DNA of 64,000 bases from JACCYI01 sp963828075 (GTDB lineage Bacteria; Actinomycetota; Thermoleophilia; Solirubrobacterales; Solirubrobacteraceae). Location: positions 1,922,001-1,986,000 of the forward strand of contig CAWHDH010000021.1 in the NCBI GenBank assembly GCA_963828075.1, given 5' to 3'. Below the pieces are notes generated by a model. The model had not been told where the DNA came from, made no database searches, and was given only the letters and a program-made list of their open reading frames with translations. A program made the translations under genes and the position numbers. Of the stretch, positions 48,836 through 57,122 are shown piece after piece (position 1 is the stretch's first letter; every line of letters begins with the position of its first letter).

Positions 48836-49387
48836 TTGACTCGTCGGCAGATCGAGCGTCGCCTCGCCGCCGGCAGACTCCATGTCCTTCACCGCGGGGT
48901 CTACGCGGTCGGTCACCCACCCACCACCGGCCGAGCGCACCTCCTCGCCGCGGTCGTCGCCTGCGGCCCGGGCGCGGTCCTCAGTCACGTCAGCGCCGCC
49001 GTCGAGCACACGCTGCTGCGCCACCGCCCCGCCATGATCCACGTCACGCGCCCGCTCCCCCGCAGGCGCGCACCGAAGGGCGTGATCCTGCGGCTCGTCG
49101 CCGACGCCGACCTCGCAACCCGCGCGGCCGACCGCCGCGGCGCGTCCCTGATCCCGACGGTCGTCACCGGTCCACCAGGCCACGACGGAGCGGCGGTCCC
49201 CACGAGGATCGCGGACCGAGCAGACCCACGAGTCGGCGAACACCAGCGTGACCCGCTGACAGGCACCCGGGCGCACCCACCCCGGGGCAGCCTTCTCGAT
49301 CCCGGCCTCCACATCGGAGGCGCCGGCACCACAACCGAGCATCAGAACGCTCGCGGCGAAGCACCGCCGACTTTGAACAGGCGGTAG
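48836..49387 (+). pseudogene. N-terminal fragment of a DUF559/AbiEi-type protein with unrelated tail
   Basis: The frame (TTG start) begins LTRRQIERRLAAGRLHVLHRGVYAVGH, continuing ACGPGAVLSHVSAAVEHTLLRHRPAMIHVTRPLPRRRAPKG. This is the winged-helix/AbiEi-like first half typical of actinobacterial DUF559 proteins. The similarity stops near residue 110 (LIPTVVTG). The expected VARTLLDLA region and the Vsr-like nuclease domain are missing, and the remaining residues look like noncoding sequence antisense to another gene remnant. It is therefore taken as a truncated relic. Confidence 0.6.
49160..49342 (-). pseudogene. Possible remnant of a small lipoprotein gene
   Basis: The minus strand reads MLGCGAGASDVEAGIEKAAP and then CQRVTLVFADSWVCSVRDPRG followed by SVVAWWTGDD. 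It looks like the end of a lipobox and a short two-Cys secreted domain. There is no start codon giving a complete signal peptide, and the frame runs on into the antisense of the DUF559-type relic. Weak evidence. Confidence 0.25.
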
Positions 49388-49420
49388 CGTCGACGCAACG
49401 ATCCGAGACGGAGGTGGGGC

Positions 49421-49915
49421 ATGACGATCAGGATGGACCAGCCGCGGCGATGGGATCTCGTCGGCAACCCGGTGATGATCGCCGGGATCGGGACGGGGTT
49501 CGAGGCGACGATCAACTACCGCGTCCACGACGGCCACGACGAGGTGACCGGCTTCATCACCGTCGGCGGCGGCACGGGCGAGCACGCGCAGTTCCAGGTC
49601 AAGGTCAGGGTGGGCAGCGCGTCGTTCAAGCTCGACCGCCTGTTCGTCGAGGTCTTCGAGGTCAGCCCGAAGGACGGCTCAGAGCTCCACAAGGTCTCGC
49701 GGCCGGTGCTGCTCGCGACGCGGATGGTCAAGGGGCACTACATCGGCTACCGCGAGCACGTCGTCAAGAAGGGCGACACGCTCTCGAAGATCGCCCAGAA
49801 GCACTACGGGTCGCCGGACTTCCAGCGCCTCGTCCGCGCGAACACCCACCAGATCGACGACCCGGACCTGATCTTCCCGGGACAGGTGATCCGGGTGCCG
49901 ATCGGGGACGGTTAG
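49421..49915 (+). CDS. Gmad2 immunoglobulin-like plus LysM domain protein
   Basis: A 164-residue protein. The first part (about 12-105) is a Gmad2-type Ig-like domain (NPVMIAGIGTGFEATINYRVHDG, HAQFQVKVRV, LDRLFVEVFEVSPKDGSE). The C-terminus is a clear LysM repeat (YREHVVKKGDTLSKIAQKHYGS, then LVRANTHQIDDPDLIFPGQVIRVP). LysM binds peptidoglycan-type glycans. No signal peptide is present, so location is uncertain. The start has GGAGG 6 nt upstream. Confidence 0.82.
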   Translation: MTIRMDQPRRWDLVGNPVMIAGIGTGFEATINYRVHDGHDEVTGFITVGGGTGEHAQFQVKVRVGSASFKLDRLFVEVFEVSPKDGSELHKVSRPVLLATRMVKGHYIGYREHVVKKGDTLSKIAQKHYGSPDFQRLVRANTHQIDDPDLIFPGQVIRVPIGDG

Positions 49916-50275
49916 TCACTGGGCCGTAACGGGCTCCTCGGACGGGAGGCCGTGCCGGGCGATCGCCCGGTCGTAGTTGGTCCGCAGCAGCGCGATCACG
50001 TCGGCGACGTCGGCGTCGCTCTCGATGCGGCGCGCGGCCGGGCCGACCTTGCCGGGGAACACGGAATGGTGCTCGATCCGCCCCTGCGCGAACAGTTCCT
50101 TCCACTCGTCCTTCGGGAACGAGAAGTGGGCGATGCGGTCGCCGTGCAGGTGGCCGAGTGGCTTCCGGCCGACGGTGAAGCCGAACTCGCCGCGGCTGCC
50201 GATGCCGGCGGTGACGCCGGGCCACGACGTGACCTCGTCGGTGATGCGCTGCTTGGCTCCAGGTACCTCGGTCAT
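49916..50275 (-). CDS. Luciferase-like DUF5519 protein
   Basis: A 119-residue protein with GVTAGIGSRGEFGFTVGRKPLGHLHGDRIAHFSFPKDEWKEL and HHSVFPGKVGPAARRIESDADVADVIALLRTNYDRA, fitting the DUF5519/luciferase domain. The function is unknown. ATG 50275 is chosen for an AGGAGG 5-6 nt upstream. It converges with the LysM gene with no intergenic base. Confidence 0.75.
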   Translation of the reverse strand: MTEVPGAKQRITDEVTSWPGVTAGIGSRGEFGFTVGRKPLGHLHGDRIAHFSFPKDEWKELFAQGRIEHHSVFPGKVGPAARRIESDADVADVIALLRTNYDRAIARHGLPSEEPVTAQ

Positions 50276-50380
50276 GTGGTCCTCCTGATGGTTTCCCTCC
50301 GGATCCTGGCCGCCCACCGGTCCCGGTTGCCAGCGGCAATTCGTCCTAGGACCACCGTCCGCCGTAGCATCGCGCCCGTC

Positions 50381-51082
50381 ATGACGACCTCATCCGCCAC
50401 GGTCTACGTGATCCTCGGCTCGCACGCCTGCCGCGCCGGGACGCTGATGTTCGAGCACAAGCGGGTGCCGTTCCGCCGGGTGGTCGTCCCGTCCGGCCTG
50501 CAGCGGGCGGTGACCGGGATGCTGGGGTTCCCGGGGCGCACCGTGCCCGCGGTGATCCACGGCGATCGCCGCATCCAGACCAACCGCGCGATCGCCCGGT
50601 TCCTCGACGAGGTGCGCCCCGACCCCCCGCTGTTCCCTGCTGACCCGGAGCGGCGCCGGGCGGTCGAGGAGGCGGAGCGCTGGGCCGACGAGGAGTTCCA
50701 GATGGTGGCGCGCCGGATCGCGCTCGCCTCGGCGCTTCACGGACCCGGTGCGATGAGCGACGACGGCCGGCTCGGGCCGGTGCTGTGGCGCAACCCACGC
50801 GTGAGGCGAGCGGGCATGCGGATGGTCGGGCGCTTCGTCTTCAACGTCCACCCTCGCTCGGAGGCGCGCCTGCTGGCGGAGCTGCCGCGCTTGCTCGACC
50901 GCATCGACGCCTGGATCGCGGCCGGCGTCCTCGGCGGCGAGGCGCTGAACGCGGCCGACTTCGCGATCGCGTCGAGCGTCGCGCTGCTGGCCTACCGGCC
51001 TGACCTGCGAGCGGACATCGAGGCGCGCCCGGTGGGTGCCCTCGTCGAGCGGATCCTGCCTGAGCCACCGGCGCGCGGGTGA
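50381..51082 (+). CDS. Glutathione S-transferase-like protein
   Basis: The 233-residue protein has an N-terminal thioredoxin-fold domain (VYVILGSHACRAGTLMFEHKRVPFRRVVV, GFPGRTVPAVIHGDRRIQTNRAIARFLDE) and an alpha-helical C-terminal domain (ERWADEEFQMVARRIAL, LNAADFAIASSVALLAYRPDL). This is the GST layout with Ser/Cys near the active site. A TAGCAT -10-like box lies at 50365-50370. Actinobacteria of this group do not generally use glutathione, so the thiol partner is open. Confidence 0.75.
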   Translation: MTTSSATVYVILGSHACRAGTLMFEHKRVPFRRVVVPSGLQRAVTGMLGFPGRTVPAVIHGDRRIQTNRAIARFLDEVRPDPPLFPADPERRRAVEEAERWADEEFQMVARRIALASALHGPGAMSDDGRLGPVLWRNPRVRRAGMRMVGRFVFNVHPRSEARLLAELPRLLDRIDAWIAAGVLGGEALNAADFAIASSVALLAYRPDLRADIEARPVGALVERILPEPPARG

Positions 51083-51098
51083 CGACCGGCGGCGCGGC

Positions 51099-51104
51099 TA
51101 GGTT
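51099..51104 (+). promoter_or_regulatory. Putative -10 element of a leaderless gene (TAGGTT)
   Basis: TAGGTT ends 7 nt before GTG 51112. This supports that codon as the start of the channel-like gene instead of the GTG at 51079, which overlaps the upstream stop. Confidence 0.4.
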
Positions 51105-51111
51105 CCGCGCC

Positions 51112-51780
51112 GTGCTGAAGGTCGCGCGAACGCAGCCCTCCGCGATCCTGCTCGCCGCGCAGCTGCTCGCGGTGCTCCTCTACCCGTTCATGGAGGGCAG
51201 CGGCGTCGGGCGCGCGCTGTTCAGCGTCTTCGGCATCGCCATCCTCGGCCTCGTCCTGCTCGCCGTCCGCAGCTCGCCGGCGCACACCTGGGTCGGTCTG
51301 GTGCTCGGCATCCCCGCGACGGTCCTGCTGCTGATCCAGGCAGCGACGGGCGACACGACCCTGCTGCCTTACTCCTCGGCGCTCGAGGCGCTGCTCTACT
51401 TCTACGCCGCCGGCGCACTCATCGCCTACATGCTCGCCGACCACGTGATCACGCGAGACGAGCTCTACGCCGTCGGCGCCACGTTCACGCTCGTCGCCTG
51501 GGCGTTCGCCTACGCCTACACCGTCTGTCAGGCGGCGGTGCCGGGAAGCTTCACCGCGGCGATCGACCCGGACGCGCAGCGGACGTGGATGGAGCTGCTG
51601 TTCCTCAGCTTCACGACGCTGTCGGGTACCGGGCTCAGCGACATCGTGCCCGTCAAGCCGGTCGCCCGCTCGCTGATCATGATCGAGCAGCTCGCCGGGC
51701 TGACCTACATCGCCATGGTCGTCTCACGGCTCGTCGGCCTGACGATCCTCGGTGCGCGCAACCAGGCCGACGCCGGGTAG
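51112..51780 (+). CDS. Ion-channel-like membrane protein
   Basis: A 222-residue membrane protein with about six hydrophobic segments. A pore-like loop between the last two reads ELLFLSFTTLSGTGLSDIVPVKPVARSLIMIEQL. It resembles the two-helix K+ channel module (PF07885), but the selectivity sequence is TLSGTGLSD in place of TVGYGD, so ion choice is unknown. GTG 51112 is preferred on promoter grounds; GTG 51079 would add 11 residues and couple it to the GST-like gene. Confidence 0.65.
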   Translation: MLKVARTQPSAILLAAQLLAVLLYPFMEGSGVGRALFSVFGIAILGLVLLAVRSSPAHTWVGLVLGIPATVLLLIQAATGDTTLLPYSSALEALLYFYAAGALIAYMLADHVITRDELYAVGATFTLVAWAFAYAYTVCQAAVPGSFTAAIDPDAQRTWMELLFLSFTTLSGTGLSDIVPVKPVARSLIMIEQLAGLTYIAMVVSRLVGLTILGARNQADAG

Positions 51781-52215
51781 ACGGCGCGCATCGCCGCCGA
51801 TCCGCCCATCACCGTCCTCTACGACGCCGACTGCGGCTTCTGCCGCGCCACGCTCGCGACGTTGCTGCGCTGGGACCGCCGGCTCCGGCTGCTCCCCGAG
51901 GCCATCCAGTCGCCTGCCGGGCAGCGCCTGCTGGCGGGCCTGACGCCGGAGGCGCGGCTGGCGACCGCCCATGCCGTCACCGCGGAGGGAGTGATCCACT
52001 CGGGCGGCGCGGCGGCGGCGCCGATCTGCGAGGTCCTGCCGGCGGGCGCCCCGGTCGCGCGCCTGGCGCGGCTCCTCGGCGGGCCGGCCCAGCTGGGCTA
52101 CGGCTGGGTCGCGGCGAACCGGACGCGGCTCAGCCGGCTCGTTCCGGCGCGCGCGAAGGAGGGTGCCGCCGAGGCGATCGAGCGCCACCGCCGGCGCGTG
52201 CTCGACGCCGGCTGA
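51781..52215 (+). CDS. DCC/DUF393 thiol-disulfide oxidoreductase domain ORF lacking a start codon
   Basis: From 51781 the frame reads ITVLYDADCGFCRATLATLL, then RWDRRLRLLPEAIQSPAG, the family signature with its DxxCxxC centre, and runs to 52215. It is in the same frame as, and immediately after, the TAG that ends the channel gene. There is no ATG, GTG or TTG between that TAG and the signature. The options are stop readthrough giving a channel-DCC fusion, initiation at a rare codon (ATC), or inactivation. The first standard start (TTG 51862) would remove the active-site cysteines. Confidence 0.6.
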   Translation, partial: TARIAADPPITVLYDADCGFCRATLATLLRWDRRLRLLPEAIQSPAGQRLLAGLTPEARLATAHAVTAEGVIHSGGAAAAPICEVLPAGAPVARLARLLGGPAQLGYGWVAANRTRLSRLVPARAKEGAAEAIERHRRRVLDAG

Positions 52216-52263
52216 ACGCCGGCGGCGGCGGAATCGCCCACCGTCGCCCGTTCCGTCAGCGCG

Positions 52264-53649
52264 TTGTTCCGTCTCACGATCCTTCTGATCGCCCTGGTCG
52301 GGTTGCTCGCCGCCACGTGCGGCGCCGCCTCGGCGAGCGATCTGCAGATCGCCGTGACCGACGAGGCGGGCACCCCGCGGGACCGGGCCGAGGCCTTCGA
52401 CCTGGACTCCGACCTCGATCCGTTCGTCGTCGTCCGCCGCCTCAAGATCACCAACGCCGGTCCGGACGCCGTGACCTATCCCGCGTTCCGGCTCACCGCC
52501 TCCGAGCCCGTCGGCTCCGGCGAGTGCCTCGAGGCCTACACCTGCTTCAACCACGAGGACTGGATCTACTTCGACACCACGCTGCAACCCGGCCAGACCG
52601 CCTCGTGGCTGTACCGCTGGTACCCGCAGTTCCCGGAGGCGCCCGCCGAGCCGTCCGGGTGGATCGAGGCGGCGGCCACCGGTCGCGCCGAGAGAAATCC
52701 GGACACGGGCCAGACCGAGATCGTCGCCCTCGGCGACCCCACGCCCGACAACGTCGCCCGTCTCGACTGGCAGTGGCGGTGGCGGCGGACGACGGCCGGG
52801 ATCGAGAACCAGGCCGGCGACGTCGCCCGAGTGGGGGCGGGCGCCACGTTCAGCTTCCAGGTCCCGATCTACAACCGCGGCCCCGATCCGTTCCGCCAGC
52901 GCCTGCGCGTCGGCGTCTGGGGCGGCGCCCAGGGCGTGGACGTCGTCGACGCGTCGCTCCCGGGAGCAGCCTGCGCGGTGGGCGAGAGCCTGGACGACGG
53001 CGCCCCCGGGGTCGCGTGCCTGCTCGACTTCCTCGCTCCAGGCGCCGTGGTCCCGCTCACCGTCACGGCTCGCGCCGCTCGGGGCGGCGGCAACGTCGGC
53101 GTCACGATGGGCATGGCCTCGATCCCGTTCGGAGACTCGAACATGACCGGCGCCTATCTCGGTGACGACATCGACGACCAGCAGCGGTCCTACGGCTTCT
53201 GCGTGCCCGGTGCCGCCGTCCGCGCTTGCGACGGCGGCGAGCCGGTGCTCGCCGCCACACCGGCGGGCGGATCGCCTGCCGGCCCGGCCGCACCGCCCGC
53301 CGGCGGTCAGGCCGGCGGCTCGCCGGCCGGCGCGCCCGCGCTGGTCGCTCCGAAGGGCGTCGTGCGGGTGAAGCGCCTGAAGTTCTCGCTCCCGTTCCGC
53401 TGCACGAATCCGAACGGCTGCCGCGGCGCACGGTTCACGCTGACCGGGAGGATCCGGGGCGGCAAGAAGGTCCGCATCCCGGTCGACGTCGCGCCGCTTG
53501 GTCCGGGCCAGCGCACGACGGCGGTTGTCCGCCTCTTCCGCCCGACGTGGCTGGCACTGCGCGGCGGCGTGAACAACCGCCGCACCACGACCCTCAAGCT
53601 GACCGGCGGCGGGATCAAGCCCGCCACGATCAAGCTGCGGCTGCGCTGA
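52264..53649 (+). CDS. Secreted protein with Sec signal, function unknown
   Basis: A 461-residue protein with a signal peptide (LTILLIALVGLLAATCGAASAS). A beta-rich body follows, containing RLKITNAGPDAVTYPAFRLTASEP and a second DUF11-like region (FSFQVPIYNRGPDPFRQRLRVGV). A Gly/Ala/Pro linker (about 322-352) precedes a C-terminal domain with two Cys (FRCTNPNGCRGARFTLTG) and many basic residues. A TTG start is assumed. Its 3' end stops 9 nt from flhB, which is convergent. No enzymatic motif is seen. Confidence 0.65.
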   Translation: MFRLTILLIALVGLLAATCGAASASDLQIAVTDEAGTPRDRAEAFDLDSDLDPFVVVRRLKITNAGPDAVTYPAFRLTASEPVGSGECLEAYTCFNHEDWIYFDTTLQPGQTASWLYRWYPQFPEAPAEPSGWIEAAATGRAERNPDTGQTEIVALGDPTPDNVARLDWQWRWRRTTAGIENQAGDVARVGAGATFSFQVPIYNRGPDPFRQRLRVGVWGGAQGVDVVDASLPGAACAVGESLDDGAPGVACLLDFLAPGAVVPLTVTARAARGGGNVGVTMGMASIPFGDSNMTGAYLGDDIDDQQRSYGFCVPGAAVRACDGGEPVLAATPAGGSPAGPAAPPAGGQAGGSPAGAPALVAPKGVVRVKRLKFSLPFRCTNPNGCRGARFTLTGRIRGGKKVRIPVDVAPLGPGQRTTAVVRLFRPTWLALRGGVNNRRTTTLKLTGGGIKPATIKLRLR

Positions 53650-53658
53650 CGAACCCGC

Positions 53659-54723
53659 TCACGCCGCCGTGCGGCGCGCGCCGGCGACCTTGTACACGTA
53701 GGCCAGGAGCCCGGCGACGGCCTGGAAGAGCTCTTCCGGGATCATCTTCCCGACCTCGACGCTCGCGTGCAGCGACCGCGCCAGCGGCGGCTCGACCACC
53801 ACGGTGACGCCCGCCTCCTCGGCGATGTCGCGGATGCGGAGCGCGAGGTTGTCCTGGCCCTTGGCCACGCACACCGGCGCCGGCTGGTCGGAGTCGTACT
53901 TGAGCGCGACGGCGTAGTGGGTCGGGTTCATGACGACGACGTCGGCGGTCGGGACCGCATCCATCATGCGCGCCTGGGCGGCCATCATCTGGCGGCGGCG
54001 CAGCTGGTCGCGCACCTCCTGCGGCACGCCCTGAGACTTGAACTCGTCCCTGACATCTTGCACTTTCATCCGCAGCTGCTTCTCGTGCGAGTGCTTCTGG
54101 TACATGAAGTCGACGATCGCGATGAAGACGTACGCGAACCCCGCGCGCTGAGCGATCGAGAGGCACGTCTTGCAGAGGACCTCGAGCAGCTCCGCCGGCG
54201 GCATGCCCACCAGCGCCGCCAGCTCGTCGAGTTTCGGGAACAGCGCGAACGCGGCGATCGAGCCGACCACAAGCACCTTGATGACGTTCTTGGCGGCCTC
54301 GAAGGGGACACGCTTGCCGAACAGGTTCTTGGCGCCGGAGAGCGGGTTCAGCCGCTTCGGGTCGGGCTTGAGCGCCTCGGGCGACGGCTTCCAGCCGACC
54401 TGGGCGATGCTGGCGAGGACACCGGCGACGAGGCAGACCCCCGCGATCGGCGCGACGGTGATCATCGCCGACCCGAACACCTCGCCCAGGATCGGCCCGA
54501 TGCCCTCGCGCCCGACGACCCCGGGTGACGAGATGAGCCCGAGGATCTCGCGCGTGGTGTCGGTCATCTTCATCCACATCCACGGCGCCAGGGCGGACAG
54601 GGCGAACAGCGACGCGAGCAGGATGGCAGCGCCGTTGAGGTCGACGGAGCGCGCGACCTGACCCTTCTTGCGTGCGTCGTCCTTCTTCTTGGGTGTTGCT
54701 TTCTCGGTCCCTTCGTCAGCCAC
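53659..54723 (-). CDS. flhB: Flagellar export switch protein FlhB
   Basis: A 354-residue FlhB. It has a basic N-terminus (ADEGTEKATPKKKDDARKKGQVARS), four membrane helices, and the autocleavage site VVMNPTHYAVALKYD with NPTH at 266-269. The C-terminal domain includes GVTVVVEPPLARSLHASVEVGKMIPEELFQAVAGLLAYVY. The cleavage switches export from rod/hook to filament substrates together with FliK, whose gene lies at the right edge. It is the last gene of the fliOPQR-flhB operon. Confidence 0.97.
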   Translation of the reverse strand: MADEGTEKATPKKKDDARKKGQVARSVDLNGAAILLASLFALSALAPWMWMKMTDTTREILGLISSPGVVGREGIGPILGEVFGSAMITVAPIAGVCLVAGVLASIAQVGWKPSPEALKPDPKRLNPLSGAKNLFGKRVPFEAAKNVIKVLVVGSIAAFALFPKLDELAALVGMPPAELLEVLCKTCLSIAQRAGFAYVFIAIVDFMYQKHSHEKQLRMKVQDVRDEFKSQGVPQEVRDQLRRRQMMAAQARMMDAVPTADVVVMNPTHYAVALKYDSDQPAPVCVAKGQDNLALRIRDIAEEAGVTVVVEPPLARSLHASVEVGKMIPEELFQAVAGLLAYVYKVAGARRTAA

Positions 54724-54726
54724 GGC

Positions 54727-55515
54727 TCACACCACCTGGAGCGACTGCAGCGCGGCGCCGACCGAGCGCTGGAGCTCGTCGGCCAGCCAGTCGGCGGCGA
54801 ACGGCAGCGAGACGCCGATCAGCACGAGCCCGACGGCGACCTTGGCAGGGAAGGAGACGGCGAAGACGTTGAGCTGCGGCACGACGCGCGACACGACGCC
54901 GATCGCGGCATCGGTGATGACGAGGGCGAGCAGGATCGGCGCGCAGATCATGAGGGCGCTGGTGAGGACCCCGGCGAACGCCTTCTGGGCGCCGGCCACC
55001 ATCGTGCCGAGCTCCGGCGTGCCGAGCATCGGCACGATGTCGTAGGTGCGGGCGAGTCCCTGGATCACCCAGCCGTCACCGCCGATCGAGATGAAGACCA
55101 TGATCCCGACCAGCGAGTACATCTGGGCGAGCACGGCGGACTGGTTGCCGGTGACGGGATCGACGAGCGCGCCGAAGGAGAAGCCGATCAGCGTGTCGAG
55201 CAGCGAGCCGGCGGTGATCACCGCGGCGAACAGCGCGCCGAGCGTGAACGCGTAGGCGAGGCCGACGAGGATCTCCTTGAGGATCAGGCCGGACAGCATC
55301 CAGAGGTCGAGATCGAGCTCCGTCTTGCCCTTGACGATCGGGGCGAGGCCGAAGGAGATGGCGACCGCGGCGAGGCCGCGCACGCGCAGCGGCAGCGACT
55401 TGCTCGAGAACAGCGGCGCGAAGACGAAGAGCGGCGACACGCGCGCGAGCACGAGAAAGAACGCCAGGACCTGCTGCTCGGAGAACTGCGAGAGCAGCAG
55501 CTCCGAATCGATCAC
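54727..55515 (-). CDS. fliR: Flagellar export gate protein FliR
   Basis: The 262-residue polytopic protein has LARVSPLFVFAPLFSSKSLPLRVRGLAAVAISFGLAP near the N-terminus and LLDTLIGFSFGALVDPVTGNQSAVLAQMYSLVGIMVFI centrally, matching FliR/MopE. It forms the export pore with FliP and FliQ. It is 3 nt from fliQ and from flhB. Confidence 0.95.
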   Translation of the reverse strand: MIDSELLLSQFSEQQVLAFFLVLARVSPLFVFAPLFSSKSLPLRVRGLAAVAISFGLAPIVKGKTELDLDLWMLSGLILKEILVGLAYAFTLGALFAAVITAGSLLDTLIGFSFGALVDPVTGNQSAVLAQMYSLVGIMVFISIGGDGWVIQGLARTYDIVPMLGTPELGTMVAGAQKAFAGVLTSALMICAPILLALVITDAAIGVVSRVVPQLNVFAVSFPAKVAVGLVLIGVSLPFAADWLADELQRSVGAALQSLQVV

Positions 55516-55518
55516 GGC

Positions 55519-55794
55519 TCAGCCCTCGCCGACCATGGCGGGGATCGAGGCCCACAGCTCCTCGGTGTAGACGAGGATCTGGCCGAGCATCCACGGGCCG
55601 AGGACGACGATGACGACCGCCGTGCCGACGATCTTGGGGATGAACGAGAGCGTCTGCTCCTGGATCTGCGTGACCGCCTGGAACACCGAGACGATGAGGC
55701 CGAGGACCAGCCCGACCAGCAGCAGCGGGCCGGCCAGCTTGAGCGAGATCTGCATGGCCTGCATCGCCAGGTTGATGACGACGTCCTGGTTCAT
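55519..55794 (-). CDS. fliQ: Flagellar export gate protein FliQ
   Basis: A 91-residue two-helix protein with LAMQAMQISLKLAGPLLLVGLVLGLIVSVFQAVTQIQEQTLSFIPKI, the FliQ signature, and a second helix near 50-72. Its start overlaps the fliP stop as ATGA. Confidence 0.95.
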   Translation of the reverse strand: MNQDVVINLAMQAMQISLKLAGPLLLVGLVLGLIVSVFQAVTQIQEQTLSFIPKIVGTAVVIVVLGPWMLGQILVYTEELWASIPAMVGEG

Positions 55795-56429
55795 GCGTTG
55801 AACGACTCCACGATCGACTTCGTCACGAGGTTCCAGCCGTCGACCAGGACGAACAGCAGGATCTTGAACGGCAGCGAGATGAAGACCGGGGGCAGCATCA
55901 TCATGCCCATCGACATCAGCGTCGACGAGACGACCAGGTCGATGATCAGGAACGGCAGGAAGATCAGGAACCCGATCTGGAACGCCGTCTTGAGCTCGGA
56001 GATCGTGAAGGCCGGGATCAGGACGTAGGTCGGGATGTCGGCGCGCGTCTTGGGGCGCTCGAGCTTGGCCAGGCGGGCGAACAGCGCGATGTCCTTGGTC
56101 CGTGTCTGGTCGAACATGAACTCGCGCATCGGCGCCTCGGCGCGCTTCATCGCGACGGTCTGGGAGATCTTCTCGGCCCGCAGCGGGTCGATCGCGTCCT
56201 CCTTGACCTTGGTGAAGGTCGGGGCCATGACGAAGATCGTCAGGAAGAACGCGATGCCGACGAGGACCTGGTTGGGCGGCGCCGTCGGCGTGCCGAGACC
56301 CGAGCGGATGAAGCCCAGGACGATGAGGATCCGGGTGAAGCCGGTGATGGTGAAGAGGAGCGCGGGGACCAGCGAGATGGCCCCGACCAGCAGCAGGATC
56401 TGAACCGCATTGGAGCCGTCCGTCTTCAC
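55791..56429 (-). CDS. fliP: Flagellar export gate protein FliP
   Basis: The 212-residue protein has ILLLVGAISLVPALLFTITGFTRILIVLGFIRSGLG, PPNQVLVGIAFFLTIFVMAP and IPAFTISELKTAFQIGFLIFLPFLIIDLVVSSTLMSMGMMMLPP, all conserved in FliP. It is shorter than the roughly 245-residue enteric protein because it begins right at the first membrane helix and has no cleavable signal peptide. It overlaps fliO and fliQ by 4 nt each. Confidence 0.95.
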   Translation of the reverse strand: MKTDGSNAVQILLLVGAISLVPALLFTITGFTRILIVLGFIRSGLGTPTAPPNQVLVGIAFFLTIFVMAPTFTKVKEDAIDPLRAEKISQTVAMKRAEAPMREFMFDQTRTKDIALFARLAKLERPKTRADIPTYVLIPAFTISELKTAFQIGFLIFLPFLIIDLVVSSTLMSMGMMMLPPVFISLPFKILLFVLVDGWNLVTKSIVESFNA

Positions 56430-57028
56430 TTGATCACCGTGCGGGCGCGCAGCTGGTCCATCGCGCGCCCGAGGCCCGCGCGGCGGCGGGGCGCGGCGAG
56501 GGGCGGCGCGCTGGCGCGACGGCCGAAGACGGCACCGACCTTGCCGCCCAGCGACGGGCCGGCCGGTGCGCCGGGAGCGTCGTCGTCATCGTCGTCCTCG
56601 CCGAGCAGGCCGAGGTCGCGGGCCTCGGTCTCGGTGTACGTGCGGATCGGGGTGACGCCGTGCTCGCCGACGCCGACGAGGACGAGCTCGGTGCCGGCGC
56701 GGACGAGATGAAGCGAGCGGTTCGGCCCGAGCGGGAGCGTCGCCACGTTGCCGAGGCCCGCCCCGGAGTGCTTCTCCTCCTTGGAGGACTTGACCTGCTT
56801 GAGCACCCAGTGCAGGCCGTAGATGACGCCGAGGACGACCGCCAGGCCGACGATCGTGCGGACGAGCCCGCCGCCGCCGACGCCCGGTGACTGGGCGCTG
56901 CGGGCGGCCTCTTCAGCGCCGAGGCCGAGGGGTGTCTTCTCGCCGTCCGCGGCCAGGGCGGCGGCGGGCGCGAGCAGGCAGCACGTAGTGACTGCCCCGA
57001 GGACACGGGAAAGAGGAAGGAAGTTCAT
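56426..57028 (-). CDS. fliO: Flagellar protein FliO
   Basis: A 200-residue protein with an N-terminal signal-like helix, then a membrane helix (LVRTIVGLAVVLGVIYGLHWVLKQV). A small cytoplasmic beta domain (VATLPLGPNRSLHLVRAGTELVLVGVGEHGVTPI) is typical of FliO/FliZ. A Glu/Asp run (EDDDDDD) and a basic tail follow. FliO helps assemble FliP. ATG 57028 is used; the preceding GTG 57031 is possible. It starts the fliO-P-Q-R-flhB operon, behind a sigma-28-type promoter. Confidence 0.88.
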   Translation of the reverse strand: MNFLPLSRVLGAVTTCCLLAPAAALAADGEKTPLGLGAEEAARSAQSPGVGGGGLVRTIVGLAVVLGVIYGLHWVLKQVKSSKEEKHSGAGLGNVATLPLGPNRSLHLVRAGTELVLVGVGEHGVTPIRTYTETEARDLGLLGEDDDDDDAPGAPAGPSLGGKVGAVFGRRASAPPLAAPRRRAGLGRAMDQLRARTVIK

Positions 57029-57079
57029 CACCAGGAGGAGGCCCCTGCGATCTGCGGTGCAGAGCCGGGCCGAGATCTG

Positions 57080-57106
57080 TATCGGCCGACCCCCCCACCA
57101 CCTTTA
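57080..57106 (-). promoter_or_regulatory. Sigma-28-type promoter of the fliO operon
   Basis: Minus strand: TAAAGGTG, 11 nt including a G7 run, GGCCGATA. It keeps the flagellin promoter spacing. The leader would be about 45 nt. Confidence 0.65.
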
Positions 57107-57122
57107 GCCGACTTTTCGGCTA
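57105..57122 (-). terminator. Small hairpin at the end of the YihY/BrkB gene
   Basis: TAGCCGA, 4 nt, TCGGCTA. It contains the gene's stop codon and abuts the fliO promoter. A weak terminator at best. Confidence 0.3.
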
